Assembly (NCBI GenBank): GCA_964609625.1 | Contig: CAZSRS010000014.1 | Span: forward strand, 1-64,000 | Direction: 5' to 3' | Source of the DNA: G963674665 sp964609625 | Lineage (GTDB): Bacteria > Desulfobacterota > Desulfovibrionia > Desulfovibrionales > Desulfovibrionaceae | DNA length: 64,000 nt | The notes under the pieces: generated by a model | Seen by the model: only the letters and a program-made list of their open reading frames with translations | What the model was told of the DNA's origin: nothing | Databases searched by the model: none | Part shown: piece by piece, positions 35,533 through 45,602 of the stretch | How the letters are laid out: each line of letters starts with the position of its first letter | How positions within the stretch are numbered: the first letter of the stretch is position 1 | Program-made: the position numbers and the translations under genes

Positions 35533-37229
35533 CGGTAGACTTCCCCCGTGTATTGATCCTCCAGGGAACAGGAGGTGAAGCTGTTGATGCTGGAATAGGA
35601 GGCCAGGAAACGGTCCAGCACGGTGCCGAAGAGGTAGAGGTCGCCGAAGCTGGCGAAGTTGGAACCGTTGGCCTTGATGCTCAACTCGCGGCCGCGCATG
35701 ACCTGCCCCCGTACGAGACGGTCCAGGGTGCGGGAGCTGAGGTCGGTGAGTCCGTCCACGCGCTTGTTGTTGGCCACAACCGAGGCGCGGTTGCGGGTGC
35801 CGGGAAAGATGTACAGCCGGAGCAGGGCCTTGAGGTTCTCGGGATTGCTCATGGGCAGATAGTTGAGGGAAAGATGCGAGAGCAGACGCCAAAGCAATTC
35901 CTTGCCGATGGGGGGGCGCACCGCCGCTGTCGGCGGGTGGATGTTCTTGAACCCGAGCAGGCTGGGCGAGGTCTCGGTGGGTTGGGAAATGTCGCCGAGT
36001 TGCAGGCTTTCGGGCAGGTGCGCATTGGTGCAGAGCAGGTCGACGGACAGAGTCTCCACCTGGGGCACTTCCATGCTCCTGGGATAGGCCACGGTGAGGA
36101 AATGCTCGATGTGTTCGCCAACCGGCGAGATGCGGCGGTCCACGTGGTAGATGGCTTGGTCGTCCTGCTGAGCGCCGAGCATCTCGAAGGGCAGGTACTC
36201 GCGCTGGCGAACCGTGCCTTTGACAAAGCCGATGACTTTCTGGACGCTGAAGACTTGGTAGTTCTCACCCTTGAGATCGGCGGGGCGGAGGCGGTATTCG
36301 GCGCGGCGATGGTCCAGGAGGATGGGTTCGGCCGCGTGAGGGAAGACGTTGACGGCCGGGGTGGCGCCAAGGATGAAGTGCTGCCGCTTCATTTGGGGCG
36401 GTTCATGCGGGGGCGCGGCCATCTGGATCTGGATTTCGAAGGCGTCGCCCGTGCCCCTGTCGGTCCAGAGTTCCCAGCCGAGGATGTCGAAAAATAGAAA
36501 TTTGTGTGGCAGGATGAAATACTCCTGCAGGAGTCTGTAGCCCGGAAAGGACTGGGAGGGGTAGGGGAGCAGGGCCTCCTGTTCGCCGAACCCCACGGGT
36601 CTGAGGTGTTCCCTGCGCAGGGTGACGGGCGTGCCGCCGGTGCCGGGCACGATACGCAGGCTCCGGGCATTGTGCATGATCAGGTGGTAGCGATCCGCGG
36701 CGTTCTCGTAACTGCCGGCAATGAGCAGGCGCAGGCGCTCGGGCTTCCAGTCGTGCAGGGTGGGGCCGGTGAGGCGGAAAAAGAGCCTGAGCAGCATTTC
36801 GCCGCCCGGAGTTTTCTCCAGTCTGGTGTCCTGGAGTTCGAGGGGGTTGACCTCCACGTCGAAGCAGGTGGTGAAGGTGCAATTGGTGCCGTCCACCGGG
36901 ATGGAGGCCACGGCCGCTCCCGCGGGTACGCGCATGATCTCCATGAGCCCCGGCTTGGGCGAGAACTGCATGATGGTGGCCGATGGCAGGGGCTGGAGAT
37001 AGTGCGGCAGAATGAGTTGGAGCAGGCTGTGCAGGATTTCAGGAAACTGGTCGTCGAGTTTTTCTCGGATCAGCCCGGAGAGGAAGGCTGTGCCTTCGAG
37101 CAGACGCTCCACGTCGGGGTCCGAGGTGGGACCGCTGAGCATCGGCGCCAGGGCCGGATGGGCCTTGGAGAACTCGACAGCCAGCTCCTTGAGGTGGGCG
37201 AGCTCCTGCTGGTAGTAGGTATTGATCAT
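35496..37229 (-). CDS. tssF: T6SS baseplate protein TssF
   Basis: A 577-residue TssF/ImpG (VasA). The N-terminus has YYQQELAHLKELAVEFSKAHP and FLSGLIREKLDDQFPEI, the conserved start of the family. It is the main baseplate wedge subunit and binds TssG. Normal length. The gene follows tssE by five bases and overlaps tssG. Confidence 0.95.
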   Translation of the reverse strand: MINTYYQQELAHLKELAVEFSKAHPALAPMLSGPTSDPDVERLLEGTAFLSGLIREKLDDQFPEILHSLLQLILPHYLQPLPSATIMQFSPKPGLMEIMRVPAGAAVASIPVDGTNCTFTTCFDVEVNPLELQDTRLEKTPGGEMLLRLFFRLTGPTLHDWKPERLRLLIAGSYENAADRYHLIMHNARSLRIVPGTGGTPVTLRREHLRPVGFGEQEALLPYPSQSFPGYRLLQEYFILPHKFLFFDILGWELWTDRGTGDAFEIQIQMAAPPHEPPQMKRQHFILGATPAVNVFPHAAEPILLDHRRAEYRLRPADLKGENYQVFSVQKVIGFVKGTVRQREYLPFEMLGAQQDDQAIYHVDRRISPVGEHIEHFLTVAYPRSMEVPQVETLSVDLLCTNAHLPESLQLGDISQPTETSPSLLGFKNIHPPTAAVRPPIGKELLWRLLSHLSLNYLPMSNPENLKALLRLYIFPGTRNRASVVANNKRVDGLTDLSSRTLDRLVRGQVMRGRELSIKANGSNFASFGDLYLFGTVLDRFLASYSSINSFTSCSLEDQYTGEVYRWPMRVGDRLLL

Positions 37230-37234
37230 GACAG

Positions 37235-37651
37235 TCAGCTGCTCACGGTGATTTTTCCGTCGGACTGGACCACGCTTTCAAAGACCACGGGCAGTTCCCC
37301 GTTTTCCAGGACCAGCTTGCCCATGATGCGGAATTTGAGGGAGAGAACGTCCTCCTGTTGGGATTCGAATTCCACGCGCGCGTCGCGCAGCCTGGTTTCG
37401 TACTTGGCGATGACCGCCGTGAGTCCGCGTTCCATCTCCTGGACGGCGTCCGAGGCGTAGGAGCCCGCGATGTCGGTGAAATCGGGCACTCCGTAGTCCG
37501 GGGCGATTGGCACGGCGCCCTGCTTGGTGTTGAGCATCATCTGGACGTGGTGCAGCACCGAGTTGAGCATGGCGTTGGGTTCGGCCCGGCCCCGCTGTTC
37601 AGGATGCCTGTCGATGTATCGAATGCGTTCGAGGAGGCGGAATTCGCGCAT
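37235..37651 (-). CDS. tssE: T6SS baseplate gp25-like protein TssE
   Basis: A 138-residue gp25-like lysozyme-fold protein of the baseplate. It has FRLLERIRYIDR at the start, GVPDFTD in the middle and RDARVEFE near residue 100. It nucleates sheath assembly. It starts 61 bases after hcp and ends five bases before tssF. Confidence 0.93.
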   Translation of the reverse strand: MREFRLLERIRYIDRHPEQRGRAEPNAMLNSVLHHVQMMLNTKQGAVPIAPDYGVPDFTDIAGSYASDAVQEMERGLTAVIAKYETRLRDARVEFESQQEDVLSLKFRIMGKLVLENGELPVVFESVVQSDGKITVSS

Positions 37652-37712
37652 ACTTGTCCGGATACGGCGGCCGGGCCGGCTTCGCGGGCCAGCCCAGTCG
37701 CCGTGGGATCCC

Positions 37713-38195
37713 TTAGCTGTCTTTCCAGGAGTCGGTGTATTCGATGTTGCCGTCGTTGTAGGTCCAGGTGATCTTTGAGTAGGTGAAGCAGACTTCTTCC
37801 ATGTCGTGGTAGGCCTTGTTCTCCGCCACGAAGGTCATGGGCTTGAACTGCCTCTGATTGACGATGATGGCTTCGGACATCTTGATGGTGTAGTACTTCT
37901 CCTCCTCGCCCGTGTCCTTGATGCGATAGTGGTCGATGGTCACGTCACACTGCTCGCCTTTGGTGCAGGCCTGGTAGAGTTTGGGCGAGGCCTGATCAAC
38001 GTGTTTGACGATACAGAAGGGGTGGTGGATGCGTTGCCCGGTGGGCAGCCCGGTGTGGGTGTCCTTGGGGATCTCCACGTTGTGCTCGATCTGGTAGACC
38101 AGGATGGTGTCCTTCTTGTCACCGCCCTGGGTGCAGTCGCCCTTGATCTCCCCTTGGCTCTTGCCTTTGACCTTCATGTAGGAAGTCAGCGCCAT
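37713..38195 (-). CDS. hcp: T6SS tube protein Hcp (TssD)
   Basis: A 160-residue Hcp that stacks as hexameric rings to form the inner tube. The ATG at 38195 is chosen because AAGGAG lies eight bases before it; an in-frame TTG two codons upstream is less likely. Blocks such as YMKVKGKSQGEIKG, HHPFCIVKHVDQASP and WTYNDGNIEYTDSW are family-typical. A 119-base gap precedes it, longer than most in the operon, leaving room for extra expression control of this abundant protein. Confidence 0.95.
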   Translation of the reverse strand: MALTSYMKVKGKSQGEIKGDCTQGGDKKDTILVYQIEHNVEIPKDTHTGLPTGQRIHHPFCIVKHVDQASPKLYQACTKGEQCDVTIDHYRIKDTGEEEKYYTIKMSEAIIVNQRQFKPMTFVAENKAYHDMEEVCFTYSKITWTYNDGNIEYTDSWKDS

Positions 38196-38314
38196 GTGCA
38201 AAACTCCTTGTCGTTGTCGTTGACCGAAAATAAGTCAGCTGCTGGGTCGTTGCCGCCGACTGTAGCGCAAAACGGAGAGCGTGCATACTTCTTCGACACA
38301 ATCAAGGCATCGGA

Positions 38315-39802
38315 TCATTCCTTGTCCAGCTTGCCCACCAGGGACAGGGTGAAGGAGGCACCCATGTATTTGAAATGCGGGCGCATCTTCATGGACACGC
38401 TGTACCAGCCCGGATCGCCCTCCACGTCGTTGACCTCTATCTGGCACATACGCAGGGGGCGTCTGGAGCGGACGTCCGGGGCCGGGTTGTCCATCTCGGT
38501 GACATACTGGCTGACCCACTTGTTCAGCTCGCTCTCCAGGTCCTGGCGCTCCTTCCAGGTGCCGATGTTCTCGCGCTGGATGACCTTGATGTAATGGGCC
38601 AAGCGGTCCACGATCATCATATAGGGCATCTGGGTGGAGAGCTTGTAGTTGAGTTCGGCCTCCTTGCCTTCCTTGGAAGTACCGAAGAACTTGGGCTTCT
38701 GGCAGGAGTTGGCCGAGAAGAAGGCCGCGTTGTCGCTGCCCTTGCGCATGGTCAGGGCTATGAAGCCCTCTTCGGCGAGTTCGAACTCCCTGCGCTCGGA
38801 GATGAGCACCTCGGTGGGGATCTTGGTCTGGATGGCGCCCATGGCCTCGAACTGGTACAGGGGGAGGTCCTCCACGGCGCCCCCGCCCTGGGGACCGATG
38901 ATGTTGGCGCACCAGCGGTACTTGGCGAAGCTGTCCGAGAGGCGGCTGGCAAAGGCGAATGCCGTGTTGCCCCAGCAGAAGTCCTCGTTGGAGCCGGAGA
39001 CGTCCTCGTTGTAGTTGAAGGACTTGGCGGGCTGGGTGTCCGGACCGTAGGGCAGGCGCAGGAGGAAACGCGGCAGGGTCAGGCCCACGTTGCGTGCGTC
39101 CTCGGACTGCCTGAAGGACTGCCACTTGGTGTACTGAGGCATCTCGAAGATGGCGTGGAGGTCCTTGAGGTTGGGCAGCTGATCCCAGGAGTCGATGCCG
39201 AAAAAGTCCTTGCCCGCGGCGGCGATAAAGGGGGCGTGGGCCATGGAGGCGACGCCGGCCGCGTACTGCAGCAGCTTGATGTCCTGCGGGCCGGGGCCGA
39301 AATCGTAGTTGGCGATCAGGGCACCGTAGGGTTGGCCGCCGAATTGGCCGTACTCGGCCGTGTACACCCGGCGGTAGAGACCGGATTTTGGCACTTCGGG
39401 CGCGTCCTCGAAATCGTCAAGCAGGTCCTGCTTGCTGACGTTGAGCATCTCGACCTTGATGTTCTCGCGGAAGTCGGTGCGGTCCACCAGGAACTTCAGG
39501 GAGCGCCAGGAGGATTCCAACCGCTTGAAATCGGCGTTGTGCAGGATGGCGTCCACCTGGGTGGAGAGCTTCTTGTCGATCTCGGAGATCATCTCGTCCA
39601 CAAGGTTGCCGGAAACCTTGGCTCCCTCGCGCTCTGGCCTGACCATCTCCTGTAGGAAGGCCTGCAGTCCGGCCTTGGTGGTTTCGTAATACTCGTCGGT
39701 GGGCTTGAGCTTCGTGGCCTGGACGATGTCATCCAGGAGATTGCCCTCGGCCGCGGTCGTTGTCGCGGCCTGTTGTTGCTGTTGTACCTGTTCGTCAGCC
39801 AT
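38315..39802 (-). CDS. tssC: T6SS sheath large subunit TssC
   Basis: A 495-residue TssC/VipB. With TssB it forms the contractile sheath. It has LKFLVDRTDFRENIKVEML, SRLSDSFAKYRWCANI (near residue 310) and MADEQVQQQQQA as a Gln-rich start. Normal length. tssB ends 14 bases upstream. Confidence 0.96.
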   Translation of the reverse strand: MADEQVQQQQQAATTTAAEGNLLDDIVQATKLKPTDEYYETTKAGLQAFLQEMVRPEREGAKVSGNLVDEMISEIDKKLSTQVDAILHNADFKRLESSWRSLKFLVDRTDFRENIKVEMLNVSKQDLLDDFEDAPEVPKSGLYRRVYTAEYGQFGGQPYGALIANYDFGPGPQDIKLLQYAAGVASMAHAPFIAAAGKDFFGIDSWDQLPNLKDLHAIFEMPQYTKWQSFRQSEDARNVGLTLPRFLLRLPYGPDTQPAKSFNYNEDVSGSNEDFCWGNTAFAFASRLSDSFAKYRWCANIIGPQGGGAVEDLPLYQFEAMGAIQTKIPTEVLISERREFELAEEGFIALTMRKGSDNAAFFSANSCQKPKFFGTSKEGKEAELNYKLSTQMPYMMIVDRLAHYIKVIQRENIGTWKERQDLESELNKWVSQYVTEMDNPAPDVRSRRPLRMCQIEVNDVEGDPGWYSVSMKMRPHFKYMGASFTLSLVGKLDKE

Positions 39803-39816
39803 GCTGCCTTCCTCCC

Positions 39817-40314
39817 TTAATCTTCCATCCCGAGTTCCTTGAGCAGGCGCTCACGGGCGCCGGGGTCCTTGACCAGTTCCTGCACCTTTTTCCGGAAGTC
39901 GGGAACGTTCCCCAACGGCCCCTTGACGGCCTTGAGCGCCTCGCGCAACTCCATGAGCTTCTTGAGTTCCGGAACCTGCTGCACGATGGAGTCAGGTGAA
40001 AAGTCCTTCATGCCGCCGATGTTCAGCTTGACGGCCATCTCGCCCGCATCCTCGCCCTGCTTGGGTTGGGCGAGTTTGTTGGGCACGGCGATGTTCAACT
40101 CCAGATGCTGGGCCTTGATCACGTCGTCGAAGTTATCCTTGTCGATATTCACCGGGTCACGGTCTTCCACCATGCGTTCGTCTTGTTGCTGGGTAAAGTC
40201 GCCCATGATCAGGAGCTTCAGAGGCAGCTCCACCTCTTCCTTGGCGTCGCCGGTGGCAGGCTTGTACGTGATGTTCACACGTTCCTTGGGTGCTACGGAT
40301 CCTTCCTTGGCCAT
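39817..40314 (-). CDS. tssB: T6SS sheath small subunit TssB
   Basis: A 165-residue TssB/VipA. It has RVNITYKPATGDAKEEVELP, LKLLIMGDFTQQQDERM and the C-terminal leucine-rich helix that interlocks with TssC. AGGAGGGATCA lies before the ATG. An 86-base gap separates it from tssA. Confidence 0.96.
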   Translation of the reverse strand: MAKEGSVAPKERVNITYKPATGDAKEEVELPLKLLIMGDFTQQQDERMVEDRDPVNIDKDNFDDVIKAQHLELNIAVPNKLAQPKQGEDAGEMAVKLNIGGMKDFSPDSIVQQVPELKKLMELREALKAVKGPLGNVPDFRKKVQELVKDPGARERLLKELGMED

Positions 40315-40400
40315 TGATCCCTCCTCATGCTCAGGTTCACCCTGTGGGATATTCTATGAGTAATTACGCAAGTTCATACGACAGATCGCGGGATTTGTCA

Positions 40401-42035
40401 TCACCGCAGGCCGACTATGCGCAAGGCTTCGCCGGGATCGAGACGAACGATACGCGCAAGGACTTCTTTGCCCAGGGATTTACTCCCCTCGTCGGTGCCG
40501 GCCCTGCACGTCTCGTGGACCAGGAGTAGAATCTGCAAGGCCAAGTCCGGATCAAAGGTCTCGAGGTCGTGGGCCTCGATGTCCTCGAGGCTTTTTCCGT
40601 TGAGGGGGGCGGCCAGATCGGGCTTGCCCGCGAGCAACAGAAGCCGCCCCAGCGCCAACCGCCAGAAAAGCCGGGCCTTGCCCGTGACCGCGGCCTCCAG
40701 CCCCTGCTGCACGAGGTCCACCGCGTCCAAGGGCTTCTTGTCCTTGAGCAGTCCGCGGGCCTGGGTCAGGGCTTGGTTCACGGTCGCGGCAAGGGGGTCG
40801 CCGCCGGTTTGGGCGGCGTCGCCGTCTCCCAGGCTCAGGCCCTTGAGCCAGTCCCGTGTTTCGGGGTCGGCAAATGGTGTGCCGTCGGAAAAGTTGAGGT
40901 TGTCCAGCCCCTGCAAGCGCTCCACCAGGAGTAGGGTCTCGGCGCACACAGCGGAGCGGGCGGCCTTGTAGGAAGGGCCCAGGTTTTCCAGGGCCGTGGC
41001 CGTGAACCTGGAAATGTCCAGCCAGAAGCGGTGCTCCGTGACTCGGGACTCGGCCGCGCGCAGGGCTGCCTCATGGTTGCCTGCCGCGAGAAGCTGCTCG
41101 ATGGAGGGCTTGACGATGGAGTCTGGAGGCGGAATGCGTGTCAGGCCGATCTCGGCCGGAGGCGGCGCGACAAGCGGCAGCCAAGCCCACAGGCGGCGTA
41201 GCCTGTACGACAGCGGATTCGTGGGCGCGTTCTGGAAGTAGAAGTCGGCCATGCCGAGGAGCTGATCCAGCAGTGTGGACAGGGCTTGGGCAGCCTCCTT
41301 CTTGTCCCCGGTCTGTATGGGAGCAGGCGGCGTGCGCGTTTCCGGAGTGGCTTGGGAAGTTGGGGCGGGCTGGACCTGAGGAGTGGGCATGGGTGTCGGC
41401 CCGGCTGTCGGAGCGGGTGCCGGCGGTGCCTTCTCGGGTTGCGCTGTTTCAGGTCGCGGTGCGACGGGCACGGCTTCGGGCGTGGGTTCGGGCTGCAGTA
41501 CCGGGAGCAGGTTCACGTAGTTGATGAGTTCGCGCATGCTGGGCGCGTCCTCGACTTTTTCCCGTAACGATCGGTCCAGGGCGTCCAGGGTCTTTTTGGC
41601 GTTCTCCACCTGCTCCGCCGGCAGGGGCGGGGACTCGCGAAGGTCCTTGGCAAAGGACTCCATGCGCTCCTGCCACCAGGCGACGGCGTTCAGTCGGCCG
41701 CGCATGCGCCGTTTGGGGGGAAACATGGTCTCCCAGAAATTGTTTACCAGGTCGTTGAGAAAGGCCACGGCCGCGCTGAATCCCTCGAAGCCGTGCAGCT
41801 TGGCCAGGGCAGTGGCCAAGTATACGGCCACGAGAAGGTCCTTGGACTTTTCGCTGAGAATGGTGACGCTGAGGCTGACCACCTTTTTCCAGTCCGTGCC
41901 CTCGCCCGAGGCGTTGGCAATGGAGAGCTTGTCGATCTCCTGCTGCAACTCCTCGAACTCGGGTTCGTAATGGGCGTCGTCGCCAGCCGGTTTGTCCGGA
42001 CTGATGGGGGTCTGTCCGAGTTCGCGTACTTTCAT
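40401..42035 (-). CDS. tssA: T6SS assembly cap protein TssA
   Basis: A 544-residue TssA. The ImpA N-terminal domain (PISPDKPAGDDAHYEPEFEEL, residues about 10-60) leads, and a Pro/Ala/Thr-rich linker occupies about 165-245. The C-terminal domain with NPLSYRLRRLWAWLPL is the VasJ-like type. TssA caps the growing sheath and coordinates tail elongation. The long proline linker is at the upper end for the family. Confidence 0.92.
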   Translation of the reverse strand: MKVRELGQTPISPDKPAGDDAHYEPEFEELQQEIDKLSIANASGEGTDWKKVVSLSVTILSEKSKDLLVAVYLATALAKLHGFEGFSAAVAFLNDLVNNFWETMFPPKRRMRGRLNAVAWWQERMESFAKDLRESPPLPAEQVENAKKTLDALDRSLREKVEDAPSMRELINYVNLLPVLQPEPTPEAVPVAPRPETAQPEKAPPAPAPTAGPTPMPTPQVQPAPTSQATPETRTPPAPIQTGDKKEAAQALSTLLDQLLGMADFYFQNAPTNPLSYRLRRLWAWLPLVAPPPAEIGLTRIPPPDSIVKPSIEQLLAAGNHEAALRAAESRVTEHRFWLDISRFTATALENLGPSYKAARSAVCAETLLLVERLQGLDNLNFSDGTPFADPETRDWLKGLSLGDGDAAQTGGDPLAATVNQALTQARGLLKDKKPLDAVDLVQQGLEAAVTGKARLFWRLALGRLLLLAGKPDLAAPLNGKSLEDIEAHDLETFDPDLALQILLLVHETCRAGTDEGSKSLGKEVLARIVRLDPGEALRIVGLR

Positions 42036-42061
42036 GCCGGATTCTCCTGGAGTCGGAGCGC

Positions 42062-45000
42062 TCAGAAAACCCAGGGCTCGACTACGACTTTGGGCACGTC
42101 CACGTGACGGCGGTTGAGCAGTTGGATCACCGGGTTGCCTCCGTCAATGGCGTAATTGACGATGATCTCCTTGATACCGAGGAGTTCGAGGTTTGCCGCT
42201 TGGTCCGGGAAATCCTCGACCGAGAAGATTCTTGAGCCGAAGCGGAAGTCGCTGAGGAATTTGGCGAAGCCCATGTTTCCCGCATAGCGGCGGGAGAGGG
42301 TGAAGTTTTCGAACTTGATGCTGAAGAGGGTGTCGCCGCAGTCGTCCGGGGTCCAGGTGAAGGTCTGGGCCTGCGGGTAGTTGAAGTTTTCGAGGGTCTG
42401 GCTGCCCTTGGCACAGTCCAGGGTGAGCACCGTGGCGTAGGGGTCCTGGATGGCGCCGTCATTGACGTCGGTGGGGCGAGCGTTGATTGCCACCTGGTAT
42501 TGGGGCTCCAGGATTTGGACCTCCGCGCCCCCTTGCTCCAGGAAGCGGAACAGGGTCGCATCGAAGGGAAAGCGCTTGCCATAGATCGAATTGGCGAAGT
42601 AGCCGGCCTGGTTGCGCCCCAGAAAGGGTTTGGCCGGGCCGTCGGCGAACTTCCAGGCCGCGCCGGTCTGTTTGTCGAAGAGCAGGGAGGACTGCTTGCT
42701 CTCAGGCGCGTCGGACACCGCGGCGAGCACGATGGCCTCCCACTGGTTCTGGATCTCCCGCGCGGCCTCGATGATGGTGAAATCGAGCAGGAAGCGCAGG
42801 GGGCCGCCCAGGAGGTCCCAGATGAAGTAGTCCTCCGCGGGTTTGACGCTGAGCAGGTGTTGCACCTGGACCAAGCTGGTGTTGGCGTTTTCAAAGGGCG
42901 ATTGCCCCTGGCCGGAGTCTGGGCTGGATTTGTAAACGCCCTGGGCCATGCTCAAGGCCTTGTTGCTGTTCATGGTGGCCGGCAGGATGGCCTGCAGGGC
43001 ATCCTCGTACTTGTGCAGCGGATCCACGGCCTTGAGCAGGGTGTCGTGGGAGAGGTGCGTTGGCGTGGGTTGCTCCGCCGTGGCGTTGATGTCCTTGGCC
43101 TGGTCCGCGAGGGACTGGAGCATCTCCTTCCCGGATTGAATATCGCCGAGCAGGCTCTGCCTGGTCTTGGCCGTGGACTGCTGGTCCTGCATGGAGGCCA
43201 CGCTGTCGATGTCCAGCACGGTCTGCACCCAGACGGGTGCGCCCGGGGTATCCGCGATGGGACGCAACTGCCGAGCCATGGCCTTGAGCAGTTTGAAATA
43301 GGGGTTGTTGTCCGAGGACATGGACGCGGCCAGAGTCTTCCAGTCCAGGTAGCTGCGCTCCCAGTTTTCGCCGTCCGGGAACTGGGCCGCGAAAGTGCGC
43401 CAGGCGTCGGCGTATTGTTGGTCGTACCAGACCTTGAAGGTCTGGACCCGCTCGTCGATGAGGTTTTCGTTCTGCAGGGCGGATTCCACCTGCTTGAGAA
43501 AGTCGAGGATGCGCTCCCTGCCTTCCACGGTGTACGCTGCCGGGACCTTGGCGCTCTGCTCCGGCGACTGGGCGGTGAGGCCCCAGAAGTCCTGCATGGT
43601 TACGTCGCTGATGTCCGGGAGGTCGTTGGCCCAGTCCACGAGCCAGTTGAGTTCTGTCCTACGGGACTTGAGCACGTCGCGCAGCAACCCCATCATGTGG
43701 CCGCGTTCATAGATCAAGTCTTCAGGATTGGTGTTCAGGTCCAGATACGAGACATAGAGTCTGTCGAAATACTCGGCAACCTCGGGGATGATCTGGTCGT
43801 CCACCAGGGAGAAGACGCGTTCGTCGGGCATGGGGCGTTGCAGTAACTGGCCTGGCGTGGCACCCTGGAGTTCCGCGTCCAGGAGGTTGATGCGCCCCAC
43901 CAAGTGGGCGATGTAACGGGTCAGCTCCTGTTCCGGGCTGTTGGGGTCGAGGGCCGCGATGTTGGTGCGCAGGGCCGTGTCGAGCCGGGCCATGAGCCCC
44001 TTGCGGAAGAGATCGCAGAAGACGTTCTCGAGTCGTTCTTGCGCCAGCAGGCTTTGGTGCATGCCCATGCGCGGTAGGATCCAATCCTTGTTGAGCACTT
44101 GCATGCGAAACAACTCTTCGCGGAAGCGGTCCATGAGGATGAGGTCCCTGCGCAGGTCGTTGGACATGGCTGGAACGGTCTCGAAATCCTCGATGAACTC
44201 GTTCAGAGCTTGGTGGTTTTTGCTGTAGGAGAAGGTGATCAGACCGATGAAGCCGAGGATGATGGCCATGGCCGCGACCATGCCCAGGTTGTGGGTGAGC
44301 CTGCGCCAGCGCACGAATTCAAAGAGCGGTGAGTAGAGGCGTCGGTCTCCGGGCAGGATGGTTGAGAAAAAATCGTGTAAAAACAGTCCTTTGTGTGTAT
44401 CAGGCCGTTTGGGCGCCTGAAGCTTGAAATCCTTGAGCACCTCGGGCAGGTGGGGCAGGGTGTCGCCTTCCTGCCGGCCACTGGAGAAGTAGATACCGCG
44501 CAGCAGCGGTGTTTCCTGGAAGGGGTTGCGCTCGAACAGGGCGGCCGTGAAGCGCCGCAGTCCCGGCTTGAGCACCAGCAGTTCCTCGGGAAAGAGCACG
44601 AGGGCGGGATCCACATCGGGGTTTTTCGAGGCCAGCCAGAGGCGCAGGTCCTTGAGTCGGTCGGTCACGGTATCCACGGCCTGCTCCCCTGCTTCGTCCG
44701 GGGGGGCGGAGGAGGTATTCATCCAGCCCATGGCCTGGTGCAGGTCCCCCTTGTTCAGCAGGGAACAGAAGCTCTTCATGCCCATGAGCCGGTCCAGCTT
44801 GGTGACCAGGATATAGATCGGAAAAGAGGCGCCCAGGGTACGCATGAGTTCGTCCACCCTGCGCCGGATGGAGCGAGCCGAGCGCACCAGGCCGTCGGCA
44901 TCATCCTGAAGCAGGGAGTCGGTGTCCAGCGTGACCACCAAGCCGCTGATGGGCTCCTTTTTGCGGTACTTGGCCAGCAGGATGAGGAATTCCCGCCACT

Positions 45001-45568
45001 CCTCGCGGTCCAGGGACTGCTCCAGGCTGGTGGCGTAGCGGCCCGCGGTATCCATGATCACGGCGTCGTCCAGAAACCACCAGTCGCAGTTGCGAGTGGC
45101 CTGCACGCCGTCCACGGGGGTGACGTCGGTGATGGGCGAATGCAGCCTGGCGCTACGGATGGCCGTGGTCTTGCCGGAACCGGGCGCTCCCAGCATGAGA
45201 TACCAGGGCAGGGCGTAGAGGGGATTGCCGAAACGACTCAGGCTGGATTCCCTGAGCACGCGGATGGCCTCGCGCCAGCGTTCCTGAAGCTCGACGGCAC
45301 TGCGCGCGCTCTGGGCCCGTTCGGCGTCGATGCGCTCGCGGTCCTGGTCGATTACCCGTTTGACGAACTGGCGTTCACGTCGGCGTACGTACCAGCGTTT
45401 GAGAAACAAAACCATGAGCACCAGGCCGAAAACGCCCCCGAGTATGGCGGCCGCGAGCCACCAGGGCCAGCCCTGGCTGTGCACCATGTAGTAGGCAGCC
45501 GCCGCGGCCAGGAGAAGCAGCAGGAGCACGAGGAATATCTTCAGGGCGGTGGCGAGGATGCTTTTCAT
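42062..45568 (-). CDS. tssM: T6SS membrane complex protein TssM (IcmF)
   Basis: An 1168-residue inner-membrane core protein that links TssL to TssJ across the periplasm. Two N-terminal helices (about residues 5-58) come first. A cytoplasmic NTPase-like domain follows with GAPGSGKTTAI near 131 and VIMDTAGRYATS near 170, so the Walker A is intact. A third helix lies near 440, and a large periplasmic domain runs to the end. Normal length for IcmF. tssL ends 34 bases upstream. Confidence 0.96.
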   Translation of the reverse strand: MKSILATALKIFLVLLLLLLAAAAAYYMVHSQGWPWWLAAAILGGVFGLVLMVLFLKRWYVRRRERQFVKRVIDQDRERIDAERAQSARSAVELQERWREAIRVLRESSLSRFGNPLYALPWYLMLGAPGSGKTTAIRSARLHSPITDVTPVDGVQATRNCDWWFLDDAVIMDTAGRYATSLEQSLDREEWREFLILLAKYRKKEPISGLVVTLDTDSLLQDDADGLVRSARSIRRRVDELMRTLGASFPIYILVTKLDRLMGMKSFCSLLNKGDLHQAMGWMNTSSAPPDEAGEQAVDTVTDRLKDLRLWLASKNPDVDPALVLFPEELLVLKPGLRRFTAALFERNPFQETPLLRGIYFSSGRQEGDTLPHLPEVLKDFKLQAPKRPDTHKGLFLHDFFSTILPGDRRLYSPLFEFVRWRRLTHNLGMVAAMAIILGFIGLITFSYSKNHQALNEFIEDFETVPAMSNDLRRDLILMDRFREELFRMQVLNKDWILPRMGMHQSLLAQERLENVFCDLFRKGLMARLDTALRTNIAALDPNSPEQELTRYIAHLVGRINLLDAELQGATPGQLLQRPMPDERVFSLVDDQIIPEVAEYFDRLYVSYLDLNTNPEDLIYERGHMMGLLRDVLKSRRTELNWLVDWANDLPDISDVTMQDFWGLTAQSPEQSAKVPAAYTVEGRERILDFLKQVESALQNENLIDERVQTFKVWYDQQYADAWRTFAAQFPDGENWERSYLDWKTLAASMSSDNNPYFKLLKAMARQLRPIADTPGAPVWVQTVLDIDSVASMQDQQSTAKTRQSLLGDIQSGKEMLQSLADQAKDINATAEQPTPTHLSHDTLLKAVDPLHKYEDALQAILPATMNSNKALSMAQGVYKSSPDSGQGQSPFENANTSLVQVQHLLSVKPAEDYFIWDLLGGPLRFLLDFTIIEAAREIQNQWEAIVLAAVSDAPESKQSSLLFDKQTGAAWKFADGPAKPFLGRNQAGYFANSIYGKRFPFDATLFRFLEQGGAEVQILEPQYQVAINARPTDVNDGAIQDPYATVLTLDCAKGSQTLENFNYPQAQTFTWTPDDCGDTLFSIKFENFTLSRRYAGNMGFAKFLSDFRFGSRIFSVEDFPDQAANLELLGIKEIIVNYAIDGGNPVIQLLNRRHVDVPKVVVEPWVF

Positions 45569-45602
45569 TGCAACTGGTTCCGATATGCAGGACCGCGGGC
45601 GT